19,523 nt of DNA from Chloroflexota bacterium (GTDB lineage: Bacteria; Chloroflexota; Anaerolineae; Promineifilales; Promineifilaceae): assembly GCA_024223125.1 (NCBI GenBank), contig JAAEOP010001252.1:1-19523 (forward strand), written 5' to 3'. The notes beneath the pieces were generated by a model that made no database searches, had not been told where the DNA came from, and saw only the letters and a list, made by a program, of their open reading frames with translations. Below are positions 13,712-19,523 of the stretch, in pieces. Within the stretch, counting starts at the first letter, position 1. Each line of letters opens with the position of its first letter. The translations under genes were made by a program, and so were the position numbers.

Positions 13712-14717
13712 ACGCTGCAAATCGTGTTTGAATGTAATTATTGGCCTGACGCACGGAAAGCGGCTGGCTGGCATTGCCGGTTTTGATGTAAAAATCTTCT
13801 TTGCCGTTAACGTTGAGGTAGACTGGTTCAGGCGACGGCCGAACCCCTAAAACACTCACCACTTTATCTTCAACGGCTACAAATCGGACATCTACATATT
13901 GGCGGAATTCTGGGCCAACCATGCGGTTAAAGGCCATGTTAAAGTTGTTTTCCCAGCCGTCGGCGTCCTTCTTTTTCATCAGCTTAAAGTCAGGTTTCAA
14001 ACCCAAGATTTTGCCATCATCGGCAACGCCGATCAGGAGAACGCCGCCGGCCGTGTTCATAAAAGCAGTGATATTTTTGAACACAGGGATGTGCAGGGCT
14101 TTGTTGGCATTTCCCCGTTTATAATCCCACAAAAAGCTTGATTTGAATTCAACATATTGGCTCTCCCCGGCGCTGATTAGTTGGGGGATGGGTTTGTCCA
14201 GAGCGAGGGGCGGGGAGGGGAGTACGGCCGTGTCCACCTTGACTAATCCCTCAATTTGCCGTGCAACTTGTGCCGGATCACTGATATGACTGAGTTTGAT
14301 CGGCTGACTTTGTTGGCGGCAGAGCAACAGCACATTACCGTAATCAAACCGTTTTCCGAGGGGGCCAAAGTGGACGGCCGTTTTAATAACCGTTTGTGTC
14401 TGAGCCAGAGTGCTATCGGCTAGCAGATTTCGCCGCAAAAGGATGATTTGCTCCTGGTCAATTTGGTAAGTGGGCACATACCACCACATAAACGCGGCCG
14501 TTAAACTTAACACTTGCACGGCCGTTAAAGCCAACACTGAAAACAAATTATAGGAAAATAGATCGGCCAGCGCCGACTCATTGTAAAGTCTGGTAAAATT
14601 GAGCAGCACGGCCAATAAAACCGGCAGCAGGGCAAAGAAAAACTCAATGATCACCAATGATTTGAGAAAAATAAAAGGAGTTCGTTTAATGAGAATTGGT
14701 TCGTTCTGGCTACCCAT
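13710..14717 (-). CDS. Membrane-anchored bacterial-PH / AlbA_2 (Schlafen-type) protein
   Basis: 335 residues. Two hydrophobic segments (about 14-40 and 56-80) are followed by a bacterial PH-like domain of the YdbS type (about 82-160: YQIDQEQIILLRRNLLADS, then HISDPAQVARQIEGLV). The last part is an AlbA_2 or Schlafen-type domain (about 186-325) with YVEFKSSF, the conserved FKNITAFMNTAGGVLLIGVADDGKILGL and FYIKTGNASQPLS. AlbA_2 domains occur in nucleic-acid-binding and some defence-linked proteins; joining one to a membrane pair and a PH domain is unusual. No nuclease or ATPase motif beyond AlbA_2 is seen. Shine-Dalgarno at the ATG is weak. It is transcribed divergently from the SLC13 permease, with a 62-bp gap. 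The function is not known. Confidence 0.75.
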   Translation of the reverse strand: MGSQNEPILIKRTPFIFLKSLVIIEFFFALLPVLLAVLLNFTRLYNESALADLFSYNLFSVLALTAVQVLSLTAAFMWWYVPTYQIDQEQIILLRRNLLADSTLAQTQTVIKTAVHFGPLGKRFDYGNVLLLCRQQSQPIKLSHISDPAQVARQIEGLVKVDTAVLPSPPLALDKPIPQLISAGESQYVEFKSSFLWDYKRGNANKALHIPVFKNITAFMNTAGGVLLIGVADDGKILGLKPDFKLMKKKDADGWENNFNMAFNRMVGPEFRQYVDVRFVAVEDKVVSVLGVRPSPEPVYLNVNGKEDFYIKTGNASQPLSVRQANNYIQTRFAA

Positions 14718-14740
14718 GGTTTTCTTTAAAACCTCATTTG

Positions 14741-14753
14741 GTTACTTTGTAAC
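14741..14753. promoter_or_regulatory. Short inverted repeat GTTAC-TTT-GTAAC in divergent gap
   Basis: Perfect 5-bp arms with a 3-base centre lie in the 62-bp gap between the PH/AlbA_2 gene and the permease gene. It is a possible operator, but the arms are short enough to occur by chance. Confidence 0.25.
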
Positions 14754-14779
14754 AATACCTCAAAAGGAACTGATTGACC

Positions 14780-16660
14780 ATGACAATTGAAATGTGGTTG
14801 GTGGTGGGCATTTTACTCACGGCCGTCATCCTCTTTATTAGCGAAAAAGTACGAGTAGATGTAGTTGCCCTGGGGGTGGTTATTTTGTTGATGCTTACCG
14901 GCGTCCTGACGACGCAAGAAGCATTGTCGGGGTTTTCCAGCACGGCCGTGTTAACCATTGGCGCTTTATTCATCGTCGGCGGCGGGGTAATGAACACTGG
15001 ACTGGCAGGCACAATTGGGCGGCGCATTTTGGCCGTTTCTGGCTCCGACGAACGGCGGCTAATTTTGGTGTTGATGGCCGCCGTCGCCCTGCTGTCTGGC
15101 TTCATGAGCGATACGGGTACAGTGGCTGTGCTGCTGCCGGCCGTCATTGTTATGGCAAAAAACGCCAATATCAGCCCGGCCAAACTACTCATCCCTCTCT
15201 CTTTTGGATCATTGCTGGGTGGAGCCAGTACCTTAATTGGCACGCCGCCCAACATCATCGTCAGCGATACTCTGGTAGCCAACGGGCTGCCGCCTTTTGA
15301 TTTCTTCAGCTTCGCCCCTATGGGTATTATCCTCACCATCAGCGGTATTTTGTTTATGTTGTTAGTTGGACGGCATTTGCTGCCTGACCGCCGCCCTAAA
15401 GTAGACGCCCAACGGGTGCAAACGCCAAAGGAATTGGTGGCCGAATACAAACTGCCTGATCAACTGCTACGTTTACGTACCCGACGCGGCTCTGGACTCA
15501 TCGGTAAAACGGTAGCAGAAACGGAGCTGGGGCATGATTATGAACTGACTGTTTTGAAAATTATGCGGCCGTCACAACAACGGCCGTCATTCCAATTTGC
15601 CCAATCCCCGGCCGATAAATGGAATGGGGCTAAAATCAAAGATATGCCCATCGTCTCCGACGCCGAAACCAAAATTAAACTGGATGATGTTCTAATTGTT
15701 AAAGGGGATGCTGATGATATAACCCAGGCGGCCGCTCGATGGAACCTGGGTGTGCAGCCGGCCAAACCCAAAGACGAAAAAGCGCTTATCAATCGGGAAG
15801 TGGGCGTAGCCGAAGTTGTGATACCGCGTCGTTCCAACCTTGTCGGCCGTACATTAGTGGATATGCGTTTTGGCTCCCGATACCGACTGACCATCCTTAA
15901 TATTAATCGTCCCGGCACAGATGAACAGCTTGATCTGCAAAAAACTCCTTTGCGCTTTGGCGATATTTTGTTGGTGCAAGGCCCTTGGGAAAATATTGTC
16001 GCCCTCAAAGAGCAGCGGCGAGATTTTGTCATTATCGGCCAACCCGAAGCGATGATTGAAGCGCCGCGTAAAGAAAAAGCCAATGTTGCCTTACTCATCT
16101 TAGCCGGCATGATCATTGTGATGATTAGTGGCGTTACCTCTTTAACGACAGCCGCCATGTTAGCTGCTTTGATCATGGTAATGTCTGGCTGCCTGACAAT
16201 GGATCAGGCATATGAGTTTATAGATTGGCGTAGTCTGTTTTTGATTGCCGGTATGATTCCCCTGAGTACGGCCATGTCTAAAGTGGGGGTTATAGATGTA
16301 GCCGCCAACGGATTGGTTGATTTGTTGGGAGTTTATGGGCCGATTGCTGTTCTGGTAGGTTTGTTCCTGTTTACCTCGCTGTTTACGCAATTCCTGTCTA
16401 ACACAGCTACCACTGTTATTGTGGCTCCGCTGGCTTTTACGGCCGCCACTACATTGGGCGTACAACCTCATGCCTTTTTAATGGCTGTCGCTGTCGCCGC
16501 TTCCATGGCCTTCGCCACGCCCGTTGCCTCGCCTACCAATACGTTGGTGATGGGGGCTGGCAATTATTCATTTGGTGATTATGCAAAGGTGGGGACTGCT
16601 TTGATTTTTATTGCTTTAATTGAAGTGGTTGTGGTCTTGCCACTACTTTTTCCATTTTAG
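14780..16660 (+). CDS. SLC13-family permease with two RCK_C (TrkA-C) domains
   Basis: 626 residues from the ATG at 14780; a TTG two codons earlier is also possible, and AGGA lies at 14765-14768. An N-terminal block of membrane helices carries GGGVMNTGLAG and the substrate-site GGASTLIGTPPNIIVSDTL (about 147-166). A cytoplasmic insert of about 220 residues holds two RCK_C domains: SGLIGKTVAETELGHDYELTVLKI...DDVLIVKGDADDI and SNLVGRTLVDMRFGSRYRLTILNI...GDILLVQGPWENI. A second membrane block contains QFLSNTATTVIVAPLAF and ATPVASPTNTLVMGAG, the repeat-related SNT/TPxxSPTN motifs. Family members import dicarboxylates, sulfate or similar anions with sodium or protons. The RCK_C domains suggest ligand gating. 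The exact substrate is unclear. A heptamer-repeat hairpin follows the stop. Confidence 0.88.
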   Translation: MTIEMWLVVGILLTAVILFISEKVRVDVVALGVVILLMLTGVLTTQEALSGFSSTAVLTIGALFIVGGGVMNTGLAGTIGRRILAVSGSDERRLILVLMAAVALLSGFMSDTGTVAVLLPAVIVMAKNANISPAKLLIPLSFGSLLGGASTLIGTPPNIIVSDTLVANGLPPFDFFSFAPMGIILTISGILFMLLVGRHLLPDRRPKVDAQRVQTPKELVAEYKLPDQLLRLRTRRGSGLIGKTVAETELGHDYELTVLKIMRPSQQRPSFQFAQSPADKWNGAKIKDMPIVSDAETKIKLDDVLIVKGDADDITQAAARWNLGVQPAKPKDEKALINREVGVAEVVIPRRSNLVGRTLVDMRFGSRYRLTILNINRPGTDEQLDLQKTPLRFGDILLVQGPWENIVALKEQRRDFVIIGQPEAMIEAPRKEKANVALLILAGMIIVMISGVTSLTTAAMLAALIMVMSGCLTMDQAYEFIDWRSLFLIAGMIPLSTAMSKVGVIDVAANGLVDLLGVYGPIAVLVGLFLFTSLFTQFLSNTATTVIVAPLAFTAATTLGVQPHAFLMAVAVAASMAFATPVASPTNTLVMGAGNYSFGDYAKVGTALIFIALIEVVVVLPLLFPF

Positions 16661-16665
16661 ACAAA

Positions 16666-16704
16666 GAGGAGATTAGAGATTAGCCCAATCTCTAATCCCC
16701 TCCC
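16666..16704. repeat. Heptamer-repeat hairpin after permease gene
   Basis: GATTAGAGATT (16671-16681) pairs perfectly with AATCTCTAATC (16687-16697) over a 5-base loop. Pairing extends outward with one mismatch through GAGG/CCTC. It is the third copy of the GGAGATT-type repeat. It separates the convergent permease and methyltransferase genes and may serve as a terminator-like structure. Confidence 0.65.
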
Positions 16705-16715
16705 CGGAATCTCAT

Positions 16716-17621
16716 TCACTCAAAATACATGTGACTATGTGCTAGTTCAGAAATAGAAAACGGCCGTGCCGCTGGCAATGTTACTGCGATAGGAGCAGAG
16801 GATATTTTTCGGGCTATAAACAATAGGTAGGCTCCTTGTTCGCCAAACTCTTCGCTGTAATACGGCCGCAGCCAATGTTCGGTTAGTTTAAGACTGCTTT
16901 CCCAAGGGGCCACAATCCAATGACCGCTGATGGCGTGCATGATGGCCGAAGGGATACCCTGAATATGTCCGGCTTCCAATGTACGCAGTGCCTGGGGTGA
17001 AAAGTAATATTGCCAGCGTTCAATTTCAAAACCAGCCTGGGCCAGACGGGCAGCCCACACTTCGGGGGAGTCAGTGTGGGCATGGCGGGAAATGCCATTG
17101 AAGAAGCGCCGGTAATGGTTAGCTAATCCCTGGAGATGGAGCTTTTCAAACAAAACAGCCCCCCCCAGCCAAGCGGAAAAATATTGGCTGGGTATGGTGA
17201 TAAGGAAACGGCCGTTCATTTGTAATACCCGGTTTACGTCCTGCAAAACGGGTTGCAGGTGGGGAATGTGTTCCAGGACGGAGTTGGAGAAGGCGCTGCC
17301 GAAATGGCTGTCGGGAAAAGGAAGTTGACTGCCCAGCCCCTGGGTCAGAGTTTGGTACATGCCAGAGCGGTCTGATTTTTTGAGGGGATTCCACCAAGGA
17401 TCAATACCGGCATCTATGGGTTGGGCGAAGGTCATCTGGCTGAAATGGCCATCGCCACAGCCTACATCCAGCGTCGGCGCCGGCAAATCTACACTGAAAT
17501 AAAACCGCGACTCTACCGCCCGCAGCAGGGCACGAAAAGCGGGAATGGTTTTAAGCTGCCGCCACAGCAAATCATCCTGCCAATATGGTGAATTTTGAAA
17601 CGTTTCGATGTTCGTTGCCAA
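16716..17621 (-). CDS. Class I SAM-dependent methyltransferase
   Basis: 301 residues. Motif I LDVGCGDGHFSQ (51-62) binds S-adenosylmethionine, GIDPWWNPL follows as the second strand, and FSNSVLEHIPHL (111-122) with RVLQMNGRFLITIP (131-144) matches the Methyltransf_11/UbiE-like group. The C-terminal half (about 150-301) is a less typical cap with LRPYYSEEF. The substrate is not shown; position behind a glycosyltransferase and a flippase-like protein suggests a lipid or sugar acceptor of an envelope glycoconjugate. The start is a TTG at 17621, chosen because GGAG (coding strand of 17630-17633) is eight bases upstream and there is no ATG near the N-terminus. It is last in the - strand group; the gap to the GT4 gene holds a hairpin repeat. 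Confidence 0.8.
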   Translation of the reverse strand: MATNIETFQNSPYWQDDLLWRQLKTIPAFRALLRAVESRFYFSVDLPAPTLDVGCGDGHFSQMTFAQPIDAGIDPWWNPLKKSDRSGMYQTLTQGLGSQLPFPDSHFGSAFSNSVLEHIPHLQPVLQDVNRVLQMNGRFLITIPSQYFSAWLGGAVLFEKLHLQGLANHYRRFFNGISRHAHTDSPEVWAARLAQAGFEIERWQYYFSPQALRTLEAGHIQGIPSAIMHAISGHWIVAPWESSLKLTEHWLRPYYSEEFGEQGAYLLFIARKISSAPIAVTLPAARPFSISELAHSHMYFE

Positions 17622-17634
17622 ATTTGAATCTCCG

Positions 17635-17699
17635 GTGCAAGTATTCGGTTTGCAGTGTTCGGTGGTTGTTTCTCAAATTGAAAGATGACTGAACACTGC
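17635..17699. repeat. Heptamer-type repeat with 12-bp hairpin
   Basis: On the - strand the words ACCGAAC-ACTGCAA-ACCGAAT-ACTTGCA run in 7-base steps (about 17638-17665). GCAGTGTTCGGT (17652-17663) pairs with ACTGAACACTGC (17688-17699), 12 bp with one wobble, across a 24-base loop. It is the same architecture as the other intergenic repeats. It fills the gap between the GT4 and methyltransferase genes and may reduce read-through. Confidence 0.5.
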
Positions 17700-17702
17700 T
17701 AA

Positions 17703-18929
17703 CTACTCCCTCTCCCAATTGTCACGCATATGGCGCAGTCGTTCGTAGGCTTCTGGTTCGTGAGTGGTATGGTCATGACGGCCGTGTTGCAAATTCTGGA
17801 AGAGCCGTACATATTCAGATGCGGTTTGCTGGGGGCTAAAACTAGCGGTAATGAGTTGGGTGTCACGCATATATTTTTGTTTATTGTTTAAGATGGCGTT
17901 GATAGCGGCCGCTAACGCACGCTCATCCCCAATTGGGGTGACTTCACCCATGCCGGTCATGGCGACAGGTTGGCGTACACCGGGCAGGGCGCAGGCAGCC
18001 ACCGGAACGTGGCAGCGCATCGCTTCAATTTGCACCAGACCAAAACTTTCCGTGCTGTTCAGGCTGCATACTGTTAACACATCCAGATTTTTGTAGAAGG
18101 ATGTGAACTCGGCCCCATCCAGATTGCCCAGCAGCCGGTAATGTTTCTTATATTTCTTAAAAAGGGGAGCTAGCCGGGCGGCATACGCTTCTTCGCCGAT
18201 GATGTTTTGGTAGGTTCCGGCGTGCAAGACAATGGCCTGGGGATGTTTTTGGAGGATAGCAGGCAATGCTTTGAGCAAGACCTCCACCCCTTTTTCGGTG
18301 GCTAAACGAGCGGCTATACCAATGACGGGACGGCCGTGCAGCCCATGTTTCTCTGCAAACTGCCGCACCGTTTCATCCGAACAGGCAGCCAATTCCACAG
18401 GCGGGGGGATGATATGTAATTTCTGGCCTAAATATTGGGAGAGATAGGGGGAATGGGTTCCATAGTCGCGGGTGTAAGTAACAACCGCATCGGCCAATTG
18501 ACCAGCAGCTTGATTCATGCTCAGAACCACCCGGTCAACCAGATGGTTGAAGGTTCCTTGTGGTAGTTGCAGGTCGCAGTGGTAAGTTAGGACGACGGGT
18601 TTGCCCATGAGTCGGCCGCGCAGCGCAATACCGGGCGCGTCAAATTGGGGCAGATGCAGGTGAATGACATCGGCTCGTTTAGCCAGCTTCCAGGCCATCG
18701 GTCCAATGCCGGGCATGATGACCCCTTTGCTGACACGGAACATGACGGGTACACGCACTACCTTGACGCCATCTGCCAAATCATAGGCGGGCAAATCAGG
18801 GTCGTATTGGGAGGTAAGAACGGTGACATCATGCCCTTGCTGCACCAGGGCGCGGCTGAGACGTTCTACATAAATGGTTAGGCCGCTGGTCCACGGCCGG
18901 TAATAAGTCAAAACTTCCAGAATTTTCAT
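17703..18929 (-). CDS. Glycosyltransferase family 4 (GT-B fold)
   Basis: 408 residues from the ATG at 18929; a TTG two codons earlier is less likely. The N-terminal Rossmann half has MKILEVLTYYRPWTSGLTIYVERL and VIHLHLPQFDAP. The C-terminal half has GIAARLATEKGVEVLLKAL (donor-phosphate Arg/Lys) and the retaining-GT4 E-x7-E pair in STESFGLVQIEAMRC (E294, E302). The family includes phosphatidylinositol mannosyltransferases and polysaccharide enzymes that move sugars from nucleotide donors to lipid or glycan acceptors on the inner membrane face. The last 35 residues are His/Glu/Arg-rich and beyond the fold. No Shine-Dalgarno is visible; a CACTTGC/AACTTGC repeat stands just upstream. It lies 71 bases downstream of the flippase-like gene in the same direction. 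Confidence 0.85.
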   Translation of the reverse strand: MKILEVLTYYRPWTSGLTIYVERLSRALVQQGHDVTVLTSQYDPDLPAYDLADGVKVVRVPVMFRVSKGVIMPGIGPMAWKLAKRADVIHLHLPQFDAPGIALRGRLMGKPVVLTYHCDLQLPQGTFNHLVDRVVLSMNQAAGQLADAVVTYTRDYGTHSPYLSQYLGQKLHIIPPPVELAACSDETVRQFAEKHGLHGRPVIGIAARLATEKGVEVLLKALPAILQKHPQAIVLHAGTYQNIIGEEAYAARLAPLFKKYKKHYRLLGNLDGAEFTSFYKNLDVLTVCSLNSTESFGLVQIEAMRCHVPVAACALPGVRQPVAMTGMGEVTPIGDERALAAAINAILNNKQKYMRDTQLITASFSPQQTASEYVRLFQNLQHGRHDHTTHEPEAYERLRHMRDNWERE

Positions 18930-18936
18930 AGGCAAT

Positions 18937-18959
18937 CACTTGCAACTTGCAATCTTGCC
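18937..18959. repeat. Heptamer tandem repeat CACTTGC/AACTTGC
   Basis: CACTTGC (18937-18943), AACTTGC (18944-18950) and AATCTTGCC (18951-18959) are consecutive near-heptamers. The block is bordered by GGCAA on the left and TTGCC on the right, giving a weak 5-bp inverted repeat. It sits 8 bases upstream of the GT4 start codon, in the place of a ribosome binding site. Confidence 0.5.
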
Positions 18960-19000
18960 ACCCTATGTACACGTTGGCGAAATCGTTTGCCGCACACTCT

Positions 19001-19523
19001 TTATGATTTGGGGCTTTTAGGTTTCTGGCGACGCAGGTAGTCGTGGGTAGTGTTGACGACGCTGCGGATGGTGGCGCCGGTAGCTGCCAGGCCAATCAGA
19101 CCGAGGACGGTCAATGTCAGCAGATTTGTGAAGTGGTAGGCAAAAGCAAAAGCGGCCGACGCCCCATCTGGCTGACCCAATACTTGCAGCGCCAGGGTGA
19201 CACCAGCGTGGAAAACCCCAATCCCTCCCGGCGAGGATGGGGCGGCAATACTAAAAGCGGCCGCACACATTACAAAAATAGCCATTGGAATGGTAGCCTC
19301 AATACCAACCCCTTTTAAGCCAGCCCAATAGCCAATAATAATGGGAATCCAGATGATGATGGTCATGCCGATGAGGATGAGACCATCTTTGAGCCGGGTC
19401 AAGCTGTCTAGTCCTTTGAGCAAATCATCAATGCGGCGCACCCAGGTTTGAGTGTCCATGAAGGAGATGCGGTTGAAAACGGCCGTGGCAATACGACCAG
19501 CTAACGGCCGCATATTAGCGGCC
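19001..19523 (-). CDS. Flippase-like / LPG synthase TM-region protein, 5' end outside window
   Basis: At least 173 C-terminal residues of a polytopic membrane protein of the lysylphosphatidylglycerol-synthase transmembrane / AglD-type family. The frame is open to the window edge: AAN precedes the first visible Met, so that Met is probably internal. Hydrophobic helices include LILIGMTIIIWIPIIIGYWAG and ATIPMAIFVMCAAAFSIA. The family signature APSSPGGIGVFHAGVTLAL is intact. A further helix, LLTLTVLGLIGLAATGA, precedes a basic tail ending RRQKPKSPKS. Such proteins are linked to moving or modifying glycolipids. It leads the - strand group with the GT4 and methyltransferase genes, which suggests a shared glycolipid pathway. 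Confidence 0.8.
   Translation of the reverse strand, partial: AANMRPLAGRIATAVFNRISFMDTQTWVRRIDDLLKGLDSLTRLKDGLILIGMTIIIWIPIIIGYWAGLKGVGIEATIPMAIFVMCAAAFSIAAPSSPGGIGVFHAGVTLALQVLGQPDGASAAFAFAYHFTNLLTLTVLGLIGLAATGATIRSVVNTTHDYLRRQKPKSPKS

Noticed and set aside
14734..16176. Open frames of 238 and 212 codons on the - strand opposite the permease
   Set aside because: They are shadows of the SLC13 gene, whose motifs are complete in the + frame; composition is Thr/Ser/Arg-rich with no recognisable domain.

Overview
The window looks like a chromosomal segment of an uncultured or environmental member of the Chloroflexota, most likely Anaerolineae/Ardenticatenia-like. This is inferred from the gene mix: tandem FemAB ligases, an SBBP beta-propeller protein, a choice-of-anchor B protein, a GT4/methyltransferase/flippase envelope cluster, and a C-terminal YLP motif on two exported proteins. 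No rRNA or marker gene is present to prove it. Base composition is moderate, close to half G+C. No tRNA, rRNA, CRISPR array, integrase, transposase or phage structural gene is visible.

Layout. (1) 54-3365, + strand: two paralogous FemAB-type ligases and a divergent isocitrate/isopropylmalate-type dehydrogenase, closely spaced. (2) 3429-5499, - strand: a small YccF-type membrane protein and a membrane-anchored metallophosphoesterase. Between them lie a decayed alpha/beta hydrolase and two kinds of palindromic repeat. (3) 5863-8086, + strand: a flotillin-like scaffold protein split into two frames by a one-base shift at CCCC. (4) 8258-10654, + strand: a large two-hydrolase protein, a clan-A-like TIM barrel fused to a GH25 muramidase. 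(5) 10737-13671: two divergently transcribed exported proteins, choice-of-anchor B (-) and seven-repeat SBBP propeller (+), sharing a 109-bp regulatory gap with a near-perfect 27-bp palindrome. (6) 13710-16660: a membrane-anchored PH/AlbA_2 (Schlafen-type) protein (-), divergent from an SLC13/RCK_C permease (+). (7) 16716-19523, - strand: a flippase-like membrane protein (cut by the window edge), a GT4 glycosyltransferase and a methyltransferase, plausibly a glycolipid or envelope polysaccharide operon.

The dominant theme is the cell envelope: peptide cross-bridge ligases, muramidase, flotillin, glycolipid genes and exported beta-propellers.

The most unusual signals are at DNA level. The palindrome CGGCCG, often as ACGGCCGT, occurs about 75-80 times by eye, on both strands and in all codon frames, resembling the HIP1 phenomenon of cyanobacteria. 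Intergenic gaps repeatedly carry heptamer-periodic repeats that fold into hairpins (STRR-like). A separate nested palindrome (core GTGCG-A-CGCAC) occurs as two paired copies in opposite arrangement.
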